From: Pseudomonadota bacterium
GTDB lineage: Bacteria > Pseudomonadota > Alphaproteobacteria > Acetobacterales > Acetobacteraceae
Assembly: GCA_021818425.1 (NCBI GenBank)
Contig: JAKAEC010000008.1
Span: 1-45,084 of the forward strand
Length of the DNA: 45,084 nt
Direction of reading: 5' to 3'
Under the pieces are notes generated by a model that saw only the letters and a program-made list of their open reading frames with translations, ran no database searches and was not told the origin of the DNA. Shown piece by piece: positions 17,793-26,276 of this stretch; the first letter of the stretch is position 1, and every line of letters begins with the position of its first letter. The position numbers were made by a program, and so were the translations under genes.

Positions 17793-17945
17793 CTATGACG
17801 GGCCGCTGTGCTCAGCACTCTCTAGTGGCGCAATATCGCCTGAAATTGCAACGTGCTGCCAAGCCTTGTCCACAAAAGTTTTGCCGTCCCGCGCAAAAAC
17901 ATAAGGGGCATGCGAATTTCCATGGATAAACAGCCCAGAAGCAGT
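17793..17945 (-). pseudogene. Possible gene fragment of unknown origin, no start codon
   Basis: Fifty codons are open on the minus strand and end in TAG at 17793-17795, with a stop directly before them and no ATG or GTG. The translation includes LFIHGNSHAPYVFARDGK and TFVDKAWQHVAISGD, whose composition looks protein-like rather than random. I do not recognise the family. It may be the surviving C-terminus of a deleted gene, or chance. Confidence 0.25.
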
Positions 17946-18098
17946 CTATATTGACAAACCTGAAGAGGATTTTGGTCTTAAGCTATTCGCGATGTTAGTC
18001 TTGAGCTTGGAGGCATTTAGGTATTCATACCGTTCTGGTCGACGACTGGAACCTATAGGAGTGTCATTTTCTACCTGACTTGCTTCTTGAGACATTTT

Positions 18099-18126
18099 TT
18101 CACAACGCGCGCGGTTCTGCTATGGT
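18099..18126 (+). promoter_or_regulatory. Promoter-like hexamers upstream of the hydrolase
   Basis: TTCACA (18099-18104), a 16-base spacer and TATGGT (18121-18126) fit a housekeeping promoter reasonably. A start near 18133 would leave a leader of about 50 bases before the ATG at 18184. Confidence 0.35.
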
Positions 18127-18183
18127 CGAGGTTTCCTTCGGCTGGAAGTGCCGCCGATTTAGGTATGAAAGACGAGTTGGACT

Positions 18184-18849
18184 ATGCCTGAAGTGATGTT
18201 TGCCGGCCCTGAGGGCCGCCTGGAGGGTCGCTACCACCACGCCAAGGAGCGTGGCGCACCGCTTGCCCTGGTTTTGCACCCGCATCCGCTGCACGGCGGC
18301 ACCATGAACAATCGCATCACTTATTCCATGTACCAGGTGTTTCAGCGCCTAGGCTTTTCGGTCATGCGCTTTAATTTCCGAGGCGTGGGCCGTAGCCAAA
18401 GCAAGTTCGATGGAGGGATGGGCGAAATCAACGATGCTGCAGCGGCCCTGGATTGGATGCAGGCGTTAAACCCAGGACACGGGGGGTTGTGGATTGCGGG
18501 TTATTCTTTTGGTGCTTTTGTGGGCATGCAATTGCTAATGCGCCGGCCAGAAGTCTCAGGATGGGTTTCCGTAGCATTGCCGGCTGCAGGATATGATTTC
18601 GGCTTTCTTGCCCCCTGCCCAACCGGCGGCCTAATTATACACGGGGACGCTGACGAACTGGTACCCGAGAATTCCGTACGAAAGCTAGTCGATAAGCTGA
18701 ACCAGCAAAAAGGCGTCGCCATCGATTACCGGGTCTTCGATGGCGCGGACCATGTGTTCGCGAATCATGCCGACATGGTATCTGATACGGTCGAATCTTA
18801 TGTTAGCCAGTCATTGGCTCGCAAACAAATGGCCTTGGCTGCCGACTAA
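18184..18849 (+). CDS. Alpha/beta hydrolase of the HPHPLHGGTMNN type (COG2945-like)
   Basis: This 221-residue cytosolic alpha/beta hydrolase carries the group's hallmark HPHPLHGGTMNN (32-43). The nucleophile Ser108 is in GYSFG, the acid Asp155 or Asp157 in HGDADELVP, and the catalytic His190 in GADHVF, so the triad is complete. The oxyanion-hole region precedes an FNFRGVGRS strand typical of the family. Physiological substrates of this group are unknown. In related bacteria these genes often sit near cysteine desulfurase genes; here the desulfurase is divergent across a 760-base gap. It converges with the ClC gene. Confidence 0.88.
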   Translation: MPEVMFAGPEGRLEGRYHHAKERGAPLALVLHPHPLHGGTMNNRITYSMYQVFQRLGFSVMRFNFRGVGRSQSKFDGGMGEINDAAAALDWMQALNPGHGGLWIAGYSFGAFVGMQLLMRRPEVSGWVSVALPAAGYDFGFLAPCPTGGLIIHGDADELVPENSVRKLVDKLNQQKGVAIDYRVFDGADHVFANHADMVSDTVESYVSQSLARKQMALAAD

Positions 18850-18994
18850 GGCCCACGCAAGATCTTAATGGCTTAAAATTGAATTGCAGTGTGATTTGAT
18901 CCGTCGTTCTCTTTGGCTGCACGTCTGTTGCGGCGGGCACAGTTTAATCTGATTGCCCGCCAAATCTCGATTTCCCACTGATAATCATAACCCT

Positions 18995-19022
18995 GGGGCG
19001 TTCAGCTTTCAGCTGAAGCCCC
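18995..19022. terminator. Hairpin between convergent genes, possible bidirectional terminator
   Basis: GGGGC-G-TTCAGCT (18995-19007) pairs with AGCTGAA-GCCCC (19011-19022) around a three-base loop, with one bulged base. It lies between the hydrolase stop and the ClC stop. No T-run follows on either strand, so intrinsic termination is uncertain. Confidence 0.35.
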
Positions 19023-19139
19023 CAAAATCCGATCTTTAAACTAAAGACCCTGGGGAGCGTACCTTACCGACCGCCAGCGTCTCTAGCCGCTGTCCACTTC
19101 TGCCTCAACAACAACTGCTGCCAGACTGTCCGATCAGGC

Positions 19140-20990
19140 TTAGTCGTCACTATACGAGGAAACGGTGTTAGCCACGCTATCGGCTACATGCTCCTTAGTG
19201 ATGACCCCGCAAATATCAGCGCCACTCGGAGCGGTGACACCATTGCGTACCACCACCGCCATGAACGCTGCGTTCGCCCAAATGCGGCGGATAACTTCAA
19301 ATGCAATATCTTGTTCACGTACAACAACAAAATGTGGACTGGCAAGTTCGCCGAGGGTTATTTGACGCTCCGATTCGGCTAACTCCCGACGCAACGCCAT
19401 ATTAATACGCAGCACACCTTTGATCCGGCTGTCCTCGGTAACCACGACATGACGCATCTGCCCGGTTTCCTCTTCCGCGCTGAGGAATGCCTCAAAAGTT
19501 GTTTCAGAAGGCAGCACCTGCACATTGCGCTCCATCACGTCGGCAGCGCGGCGAACCAAGAACATGTTGGCATGACGCGTTTTAGGAATTGCATGGCCGC
19601 GCCGAGCCAGCTTGATAGTGTATATATTCTCGGCTGAAAGCCGCCGCCGCACCCCAACTGCGACCGCGACCGCGACAATCATAGGCATTACAATGCCATA
19701 ATCGCGAGTCATTTCGAAGATCATCGTCACGGCCGTAACAACTGCGCCCGTTCCGCCTCCAACCATTGCTGCCATACCAACCATAGCAAAGCTCGGTACA
19801 TCAATAGGCAATGGCAAATGTATTGCCCTGAGTGCCGCCGCAAACGCACCGCCGATTGCCGCCCCCATGAACAAAGATGGTGAAAAGATACCACCCGAAG
19901 AACCAGAACCGAGGCTTACCGAAGTGGCAACAAGTTTCGCCATAAACAGCAGCAGCATGAACCCTGCAAGAGGCAAGAGATGCAGCCCGAGCTGCCCCGT
20001 GAGAATCGCCTCGATAGTGCCATAACCGACGCCCTCAACATAATAATGCCCGAAGCCCAAAAGCAGGAGGTAGAATAGCACGCCCACCAATGCCATGCCG
20101 CAAGCGTGCCGCGCATAACGGTTGGGAATACGCTCGAAGATATCTTCAGCGAAGTGCAGACTGCGAATGAAACCAGTAGCCGCTACGCCGATGAAAGCCC
20201 CTAGTACCGCGAACAGCAACAACGTGACCGCCGCTTCCGGGTTAGTGCCTAGCGGCGCTAAGGGCGGCACCACAAAAGCTGGCTGATCTCCGAAGAAGGC
20301 CCTGCCGATGAAGGTGGCAGCACCGTTAGCCAATGCCACAGGAAGGAAAGAGGTCACGCCGATTTCCGGCATCATCAACTCTATGGCAAACATCACTCCG
20401 CCGATCGGCGTATTGAAAGTGGCCGCAATGCCTGCGCCCGCGCCGGATGCCACTAAAATAATGCGCTGTTCAGGCGGCATACGGATGATCTGACCAAGCG
20501 TCGAACCAAACGCCGAGCCGATTTGGATGATAGGCCCTTCGCGCCCCACCGCAGCGCCGGTGCCAATCGCTACTGCAGAAGCCAGCGATTTCACGGCCGC
20601 CACTACGGGCCGGATAATTCCGTTTTTGTAAAAAATCGAATCCATCACCTCCGGCACACCGTGCCCACGCGCTTCCGGGGCGAAATTAACCACAAGGAAG
20701 GTGACGATAAGCCCGCCTATAACTGGCGCAAGGATAATCCCTACGCCCCAAGGCGAAGGAGCGGTAAAATGGTTGGCGTTATAATGCCAAGAGAATTGGC
20801 CAAGAAATGCCAGATTATGGATTAAGCCAATCAGCGCACGAAACGCCGCCGCGCCCGTGCCGGTGAAAATTCCAAGCCCTAACGCCAGAAGCGAGAGTGG
20901 GACGAGTCCCATACCTGCGCGCGTGGCATCAGTCCCTTCCAATGCAGCATTGACGCTAGGCGACGTGCCTTTGATGGCTTCTTTTCCCAT
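19140..20990 (-). CDS. ClC-family chloride channel/antiporter with CBS domains
   Basis: This 616-residue inner-membrane protein has the ClC fold. GHGVPE is at 109-114 and GREGP at 149-153 with the gating glutamate Glu151. A GSGSSGGIFSPSLFMGA stretch provides the GxFxP anion-binding loop. After the membrane part (to about 450) comes a cytosolic tail of some 150 residues with two CBS-like halves (HVVVTEDSRIKGVL and ICGVITKEHVADSV), likely nucleotide-sensing. The serine that contacts chloride in E. coli ClcA (GSGIP) is His110 here, as in several CBS-containing prokaryotic ClCs. Transport mode and ion preference cannot be decided. Such proteins help with acid stress or anion homeostasis. Confidence 0.93.
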   Translation of the reverse strand: MGKEAIKGTSPSVNAALEGTDATRAGMGLVPLSLLALGLGIFTGTGAAAFRALIGLIHNLAFLGQFSWHYNANHFTAPSPWGVGIILAPVIGGLIVTFLVVNFAPEARGHGVPEVMDSIFYKNGIIRPVVAAVKSLASAVAIGTGAAVGREGPIIQIGSAFGSTLGQIIRMPPEQRIILVASGAGAGIAATFNTPIGGVMFAIELMMPEIGVTSFLPVALANGAATFIGRAFFGDQPAFVVPPLAPLGTNPEAAVTLLLFAVLGAFIGVAATGFIRSLHFAEDIFERIPNRYARHACGMALVGVLFYLLLLGFGHYYVEGVGYGTIEAILTGQLGLHLLPLAGFMLLLFMAKLVATSVSLGSGSSGGIFSPSLFMGAAIGGAFAAALRAIHLPLPIDVPSFAMVGMAAMVGGGTGAVVTAVTMIFEMTRDYGIVMPMIVAVAVAVGVRRRLSAENIYTIKLARRGHAIPKTRHANMFLVRRAADVMERNVQVLPSETTFEAFLSAEEETGQMRHVVVTEDSRIKGVLRINMALRRELAESERQITLGELASPHFVVVREQDIAFEVIRRIWANAAFMAVVVRNGVTAPSGADICGVITKEHVADSVANTVSSYSDD

Positions 20991-21038
20991 ATAACCAAAT
21001 ATTCATGCCGCAGAAAAAATGCAAATCCGGCGGTGACT

Positions 21039-21857
21039 CTAACACAACAACGTCGTTGCTAAATCATTCCAACTTTCTTCATCTGGCGCCAGCAGCAGCC
21101 CTCCAGTTATAACAGACGGCCTGTACACAGCGCCGTTGAACTGCCGGGCGTACCCACCCGCCTCCGCGTGCAGCAGCACGCCTGCCGCATGATCCCAAGG
21201 AAGCAACTTACGGAACATCTGCACATGGCAATGACCAGCTGCAAGCGCGCGGTATTGGTGCGCGGCACAACGGTAGTCGGTAACTGCAGCCAGCCGGTCA
21301 AGCCGATGCAGCACATGAGACCGCAACGGTTCGGGCATAAATCGCCACGACATCGAACCAACCATTTCACTCAACGGCACCGACGTTGCCACCTGCATCC
21401 TGCGCCGGGAGCCATCAGCAGCTAACAGCCAAGAGCCCTGCCCTTTCAGCGCCACCGCGCAATCATCTCCAAACGGATCAAAGATGAAGCCCGCTAGTAT
21501 TTCATCATCTTCCACCAGCGATGCCATCACCCCGAACAGTGGCAGCTCGGCAGCAAAATTCGCGGTACCGTCGATAGGATCAACGATCCAAACACGCCCT
21601 GGCTCGGAAAGCCGCTCGATGCACGCCTCGCCCCGAGCCACCGCCTCCTCCCCGATTACATCATCGCCTGGAAACAGCGCCTTCAAGCCCGATATAAGCG
21701 CTCTCTCGGCCGCCTCGTCGGCCACTGTAACTGGGTCTAAAGGCCCGGTCTTAGCGCGCACGTCTGCTGGGACCAACCTCTTGAAACGGGTTAATATCTC
21801 CGTCCTTGACACGTGGCGCAACAGGCTAACAACAGATTGCACTTCACTGTCGTTCAC
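21039..21857 (-). CDS. Inositol monophosphatase-family phosphatase
   Basis: This 272-residue Mg2+-dependent phosphatase shows the family metal site: Glu70/Glu71 (GDDVIGEEA), Asp93 and Asp96 in WIVDPIDGTANF, and the C-terminal LLPWDHAAGVLLHAEAGG. Members act on inositol phosphates, histidinol phosphate, PAP or fructose bisphosphate, and sequence alone does not say which. It starts at GTG, overlapping the hflX stop in GTGA, so it is translationally coupled as the last gene of hfq-hflX-IMPase. Confidence 0.9.
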   Translation of the reverse strand: MNDSEVQSVVSLLRHVSRTEILTRFKRLVPADVRAKTGPLDPVTVADEAAERALISGLKALFPGDDVIGEEAVARGEACIERLSEPGRVWIVDPIDGTANFAAELPLFGVMASLVEDDEILAGFIFDPFGDDCAVALKGQGSWLLAADGSRRRMQVATSVPLSEMVGSMSWRFMPEPLRSHVLHRLDRLAAVTDYRCAAHQYRALAAGHCHVQMFRKLLPWDHAAGVLLHAEAGGYARQFNGAVYRPSVITGGLLLAPDEESWNDLATTLLC

Positions 21858-23134
21858 AGTGCTGCGAACCTCGCTCTATTGGCAGAGGAGAGCCGGACGT
21901 CCAGTTTCACATGGGTTTCGCCATCCTCGCGCGCGAGAACTTCACCGTGGCGATACAACCAAGCGATGCGTGCTCCATCCGCCACCGGCACCTCCAACTC
22001 CACCACCTCAAGCGTAGCGGCAAGGCGCTTATCGATCTCCACCAGCAGATGCTTTAAGCCCTCGCCAGTAAGTGCAGAAACGGCAATTCCGTCACCCTGT
22101 ATAACGTGCGAAACACCGCCCATTAAATCCGCCTTATTCAAAACCTCCAAAGTGTGAGCAGGCCAACCCTCGTCCAGTGCGCCGTCCTTAGCCATACGAT
22201 CGAGCACATTGTGAACGTCCTTCGCCTGTGCCTCCGTGTCCGGGTGTGATACATCGCGCACATGCAGAAGTAACTCCGCCTCCGCAACCTCTTCCAACGT
22301 AGCGCGGAAGGCGGCAACAAGTTCAGTTGGAAGTTCGGATATAAACCCCACAGTGTCAGAAAGGATGACGTTCCGCCCAGATGGCAAGGTAATCCCGCGC
22401 ATGGTTGGGTCTAGTGTCGCGAAAAGCTGGTCTCGTGCCATCACGGCGGCACCTGTAAGCGCGTTGAACAGGGTGGATTTGCCCGCATTGGTGTAACCAA
22501 CCAGCGCCACGACCGAATAAGGCGCTCTTCGTCGTGCACCACGGTGCAGCCCCCGCGTACGCCGTACGTCATCAAGGTCAGCCTTCAGTCGCACGATTCG
22601 GTCGCCAATTAGGCGGCGGTCAGCCTCGATTTGCGTTTCACCAGGCCCTCCTAGAAAGCCAAACCCGCCGCGTTGGCGTTCAAGATGCGTCCATGAGCGC
22701 ACGAGCCGCGAGCGTTGGTATTCGAGATGGGCTAGTTCAACCTGCAATGCACCTTCCCGCGTACGGGCGCGAGCACCGAAAATGTCTAAGATCAGCCCAG
22801 TACGATCAATGACCTTGGCTCCCCAGGCTTTTTCTAAATTCCTCTGCTGTACCGGGGTCAGTATGGCATCCACTACCACCACATCAACCTGGGCACCCCG
22901 CATGGCGGCGCCGGCAAGCTCAATCTGCCCGCGACCTAACAAGGTCGCTGGGGTCAAGCTACGCAACTGAAAAACGTGCTCGTACACAACGACCAGCCCG
23001 ATGGATGCAGCTAAACCAACTGCCTCTGCCAACCGCGCCTCGGCAGAGCGATTGTGACCGAAGGCGAAGGCAGCGTGCCTATCCCATGGCAGCAGAATCG
23101 CCGCCCGGCTCGGCGGGGGCGCAGTATCCCTCAT
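21854..23134 (-). CDS. hflX: Ribosome-associated GTPase HflX
   Basis: HflX binds the 50S subunit, splits stalled ribosomes under stress and hydrolyses GTP. The 426-residue protein has the N-terminal HflX domain (LLGRGQIELAG, VVDAILTPVQQRNLEKAW). The linker helix motif is GGFGFLGGPGETQIEADRR, and the GTPase motifs are G1 GYTNAGKST, G3 DTVGFI and G4 NKAD. The ATG at 23134 is chosen over an in-frame TTG one codon earlier. It follows hfq by 16 bases, the usual alphaproteobacterial order, and overlaps the phosphatase gene. Confidence 0.96.
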   Translation of the reverse strand: MRDTAPPPSRAAILLPWDRHAAFAFGHNRSAEARLAEAVGLAASIGLVVVYEHVFQLRSLTPATLLGRGQIELAGAAMRGAQVDVVVVDAILTPVQQRNLEKAWGAKVIDRTGLILDIFGARARTREGALQVELAHLEYQRSRLVRSWTHLERQRGGFGFLGGPGETQIEADRRLIGDRIVRLKADLDDVRRTRGLHRGARRRAPYSVVALVGYTNAGKSTLFNALTGAAVMARDQLFATLDPTMRGITLPSGRNVILSDTVGFISELPTELVAAFRATLEEVAEAELLLHVRDVSHPDTEAQAKDVHNVLDRMAKDGALDEGWPAHTLEVLNKADLMGGVSHVIQGDGIAVSALTGEGLKHLLVEIDKRLAATLEVVELEVPVADGARIAWLYRHGEVLAREDGETHVKLDVRLSSANRARFAAL

Positions 23135-23150
23135 CAAACCATCCGGGGCT

Positions 23151-23486
23151 TCAATCCTCGGCTTCCGGATCGAATTGCGGTTCCGATGAACGACTCAACC
23201 TCAGCGTGCCGGCCCCACCCTCAGAAGAATATCCGGGTGCACCACCTTCGGCACGCCCGGCATCAAATAGCATGATCGGCGCACCCGGCATCACGGTGCT
23301 AATGGCGTGTTTATAAACGAGTTGCGTGTGCCCGTCCCGACGCAGAAGAACAGAAAAATTATCGAACCAGGTGATGACGCCCTGAAGTTTTACGCCGTTG
23401 ACCAGGAAGACAGTTACAGGTGTCTTGCTCTTACGGACATGGTTCAAAAACACGTCCTGCACGTTTTGCGATTTTTCGTTGGCCAC
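23151..23486 (-). CDS. hfq: RNA chaperone Hfq
   Basis: Hfq forms a hexameric ring that pairs small RNAs with mRNAs. Residues 1-75 carry the Sm1 motif ([19 protein letters not shown]) and the Sm2-like YKHAIST, with Gln8 and the rim residues in place. The C-terminal tail is long for an alphaproteobacterial Hfq (111 residues against roughly 80-90) and ends acidic (FDPEAED), which could modulate RNA release as acidic tails do in E. coli Hfq. Translation starts at GTG, preceded by AAGGGG. A short hairpin lies in the leader. Confidence 0.96.
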   Translation of the reverse strand: MANEKSQNVQDVFLNHVRKSKTPVTVFLVNGVKLQGVITWFDNFSVLLRRDGHTQLVYKHAISTVMPGAPIMLFDAGRAEGGAPGYSSEGGAGTLRLSRSSEPQFDPEAED

Positions 23487-23509
23487 GGCGATAACCCCTT
23501 ATGTTTTTG

Positions 23510-23529
23510 TCGCCCACTTTCCTGGGCGA
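23510..23529 (-). promoter_or_regulatory. Hairpin in the hfq leader
   Basis: TCGCCCA and TGGGCGA form a perfect 7-base stem around a six-base loop (GGAAAG in the transcript), 23 bases upstream of the hfq start. There is no T-run after it, so it is not a terminator. It could take part in control of hfq translation. Confidence 0.35.
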
Positions 23530-23710
23530 GTGATTCGATCCGTTGCAAAAATTTCAAGTTCAAAAAAGCGCACGTTCAGGCGACTGTGTGGCTCACACCG
23601 CCGGCTCTTAAATATAACAAAATTGTGCAACGCGACAACACCGCCAGCCAGACTTGCCAGCATGGGGCTTTTCCCGCAATTCATGCCGCAATAGCGGAGT
23701 TTGCCATAAA

Positions 23711-24151
23711 ATGGCCGCAAACATTTCACCTGACCCACTGCCCGCGGAGCCAACCCAAGCCCAGCGCTTCGAGAAAACCCGTGCCGCGCAATCCAGCGCC
23801 ACGCTTGAGGATTATGCCGAGCTGATTGACGATTTGCTTACTGGTACGGGTAGCGCGAGGCCGACCGACATTGCCCGCCGTCTCGGCGTCTCACATGCCA
23901 CCGTCATCAAAACTATCGGCCGGCTGAAACGCGAAGGGCTAGCAACATCGGTACCTTATCATGGTGTTTCGTTAACCGAGGCAGGCCGAAAACTTGCAGC
24001 GGACACACGCGAACGCCACCGCGTTGTGGTGGAGCTACTTACCGCCATAGGCGTGCCACGTGAAACGGCAGAAGAGGACGCAGAGGGAATCGAGCATTAC
24101 ATCTCCGCAGTCACGCTCGCCGCATTCCGCGCCTTCCTGCAACACAGCTAG
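23711..24151 (+). CDS. mntR: Manganese-responsive repressor MntR (DtxR family)
   Basis: MntR binds Mn2+ and represses manganese uptake genes or adjusts efflux. The 146-residue protein aligns with E. coli-type MntR. TLEDYAELIDDLL has Asp34 and Glu37, the helix-turn-helix is ARPTDIARRLGVSHATVIKTI, ERHRVVVELL has His103, and DAEGIEHYIS has Glu125, Glu128 and His129. These match the metal ligands of B. subtilis MntR (Asp8, Glu11, His77, Glu99, Glu102, His103). The frame is open upstream to 23654, but the ATG at 23711 fits the family length. No SH3 domain is present, as usual. It is divergent from hfq, and no manganese transporter is in the window. Confidence 0.92.
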   Translation: MAANISPDPLPAEPTQAQRFEKTRAAQSSATLEDYAELIDDLLTGTGSARPTDIARRLGVSHATVIKTIGRLKREGLATSVPYHGVSLTEAGRKLAADTRERHRVVVELLTAIGVPRETAEEDAEGIEHYISAVTLAAFRAFLQHS

Positions 24152-24156
24152 GGCCG

Positions 24157-25164
24157 CTAGAATCGTACCGAAAGCGCGACCGAGCCGTACTGGAATGCCG
24201 GCGCGGAGTGGTGAAATTCTGGGGTTTCTATGGTTTCCACCGCCGAAATGCGTACACCACGGAAGATCACAGCCGCCCCGAGTTCAAGGTCACCTTGCAA
24301 ATGCGTCAGTCCAGTACCGCGGCTGGAGCGAAAGTCATTGCCCTGGATCAGCATGTCATGCGCCACAAAGCGCCCTAAAGCACCCCCGAACACGTACCAG
24401 ACGAAAGGCTGGGTGGGAGTATACGCATCCATGCCAGAAAGCTGCGGCTGCATTACTGCGGGGCCATAATCAGAATCAAGCCCCTGGCCGACGCGGACAA
24501 TGGCTCCCGTCTGCGCATAGATTTCGGTGTTGCCGACCTGCCCCGTGATCTGCGGCAGCACCTGCACGCCGACGGGGCCAAAAGTCGCTAGATCCTTGCG
24601 CCAAATGCGTCCGCCAAAGAAATCTAATGTCGGCTCGTCATGGAGCTGATAGTGCCAACCGCGATTTGGTGTTTGGCCGATGATCTCGTGAAACCCGTTC
24701 TGCACTGACTGCGCGAGCGAGGCCGGCCCCACGATACCTACCGCAGTGCCTACAATGGAACGCATCTCGGTCGTATCCTGGATGAGGCTAAAGCGTGCCG
24801 AAAGCTGCCCAGCATAAGGACGGTCTTGCGGGTTCGGATTATAGAGCTGTGTGTTGGTCGGAGTAAAAATTTGCTGTTGAAAGTCGATCTCCAGCCGCTG
24901 TACGCCCGCACCAAACAAATCATGACCAAGGCCGGCGACAAATCCTGGTACCATGCCTGTGGGACCAACATAACCTAGCCGTTCGCCGGAAGTATATAAC
25001 CGATCCGTACTGGGAATAGACAACGCATCATTTTCGAGTTGAATGGTGACAATGCTGTGCGGGTCTCTCGGCGGCAATGTTACGGCCACGGCCGCCTTGG
25101 CAACAAAAATATATCCTGCGGCCCCCAGAGCGGCACAACGAGCTAGAGTAGCATATTTTTTCAC
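24157..25164 (-). CDS. LpxR-like outer-membrane lipid A deacylase (DUF2219)
   Basis: LpxR removes the 3'-acyloxyacyl chain from lipid A in the outer membrane. The 335-residue protein starts at GTG with a signal peptide (MKK, a hydrophobic stretch to about 25, cleavage near AVAV). It then has the family pattern: an ENDAL strand (Asn45, Asp46), STDRLYTSGERLGY, RPYAGQLSARF and GWHYQLHDEPTLDF. The C-terminus ends in an aromatic (LSVRF), as outer-membrane barrels do. Family residues expected for calcium and catalysis (Asn-Asp pair, Thr, Gln, His) are visible, but assignment is by pattern, not alignment. It converges with mntR, five bases apart, and is probably monocistronic. Confidence 0.82.
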   Translation of the reverse strand: MKKYATLARCAALGAAGYIFVAKAAVAVTLPPRDPHSIVTIQLENDALSIPSTDRLYTSGERLGYVGPTGMVPGFVAGLGHDLFGAGVQRLEIDFQQQIFTPTNTQLYNPNPQDRPYAGQLSARFSLIQDTTEMRSIVGTAVGIVGPASLAQSVQNGFHEIIGQTPNRGWHYQLHDEPTLDFFGGRIWRKDLATFGPVGVQVLPQITGQVGNTEIYAQTGAIVRVGQGLDSDYGPAVMQPQLSGMDAYTPTQPFVWYVFGGALGRFVAHDMLIQGNDFRSSRGTGLTHLQGDLELGAAVIFRGVRISAVETIETPEFHHSAPAFQYGSVALSVRF

Positions 25165-25257
25165 CAGAATCAGACCTTTATCGGCAGCGAGGGACGGATG
25201 ATGCGATTACAGGACATAGCGTAACCGTAAAAAAAGAAACCCGTCTAGTCGCACACT

Positions 25258-25920
25258 CTATCTTGCCGTACTCAAGGCCAGATCGATCAAGCGCTCCAAA
25301 ACTTCGCCCTCCTGCGCGCCTGCAATGGCATGCTCACCATCGATTAAAAAACACGGCACACCGTTTATTCCCAGACGATGTGCGCGAAGGTTCTCGGCGT
25401 GCACATGCTCCGAGCCCTCCCCAGAGTCGAGGAAATGCCGAATGTTATCAATACGCATGCCAACTTGCCTTGCCAGCTCCGCAAGTACATCATGGCTACC
25501 GATATCCAGACCCTCGACAAAATGCGCGGCAAAGATGCGAAGAACCAACGAATCCGCCAGTCCTTCTCGCGCTGCTTCACTTACCAAGCGGTGTGCATCA
25601 ACGCTACTCGGTGTACGCCAAATGCCGCTGAAATTGAATTGGATCCCGTCGGAAGCGCCTAGCTCCGCAATTGAGGCATATAAACGCCTTGCCCTATCCT
25701 CCGCTCCAAACTTCCTGATCATGTAATCAGCCCGGAGCATACCACCCCGAGGCATATCAGGGTTCAATAAAAAAGGCCGCCAGTTCAACTCAACATCCAA
25801 TTCCTGCCGGCGCGCCAGCAGAAAGGACAGGCGCTTCACCCCCAGATAGCACCAAGGGCAAACGAAATCGAAAACAACCTCGACCACAAGCCGCCCTGGC
25901 ATGGGAGTCAACACATTCAT
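25258..25920 (-). CDS. DsbA-family oxidoreductase, FrnE/2-hydroxychromene-2-carboxylate isomerase-like
   Basis: This 220-residue thioredoxin-fold protein has an inserted helical domain. The active site is VFDFVCPWCYLG (Cys21, Cys24), and the cis-proline loop is GINGVPCFLIDG. No signal peptide is seen, so it is probably cytosolic, as in FrnE-like proteins that act in disulfide handling or oxidative stress. HCCA isomerases share the fold, but CPWC favours a redox role. The frame is open to an ATG at 25989. I prefer the ATG at 25920 because the family begins shortly before this strand and a TACAAT hexamer lies between the two starts. Confidence 0.82.
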   Translation of the reverse strand: MNVLTPMPGRLVVEVVFDFVCPWCYLGVKRLSFLLARRQELDVELNWRPFLLNPDMPRGGMLRADYMIRKFGAEDRARRLYASIAELGASDGIQFNFSGIWRTPSSVDAHRLVSEAAREGLADSLVLRIFAAHFVEGLDIGSHDVLAELARQVGMRIDNIRHFLDSGEGSEHVHAENLRAHRLGINGVPCFLIDGEHAIAGAQEGEVLERLIDLALSTAR

Positions 25921-26276
25921 AAAAGCACCATAGCGAACCATTGTATCAGAAACGAGGGTTTTGTTGGCGCTTAACGGCAAAGCGGCCATATATGCGATGT
26001 CATATTACTAACGTGACAATCAAACGCGCATATGTTTTCTGCCTCCACGGCCCACTGCTGGTTATTGAGCCAATAGAATTGAAATACAGCAGATTAGACC
26101 TAAAAACGCCTTCTCTTTTTAAATATCCGTCTTACCGCTAGCCGATCTCAACCGCTCTCCGGAACCTATGCCAACGTGCTAAAAGCTGATTAAAGCTACG
26201 CAGCTTTTTTGCTGTTCGGTTCCTGCTTCACTGAGACTCATTTCACGTGGGGCTTGCGCCTCGCGCCAGAGCGTTC

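Larger units (their letters stand above)
17420..18183. other. 760-base gap between divergent genes
   Basis: Between the desulfurase (minus) and the hydrolase (plus) no complete gene is visible. The part next to the desulfurase presumably holds its promoter, and that next to the hydrolase a promoter-like pair (listed separately). A minus-strand open stretch without a start (17793-17945) looks like possible coding debris. A 66-codon minus-strand frame at 17481-17681 has no recognisable features. The near-repeat GTCTTAAGCT / GTCTTGAGCT occurs around 17980-18015. Confidence 0.45.
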
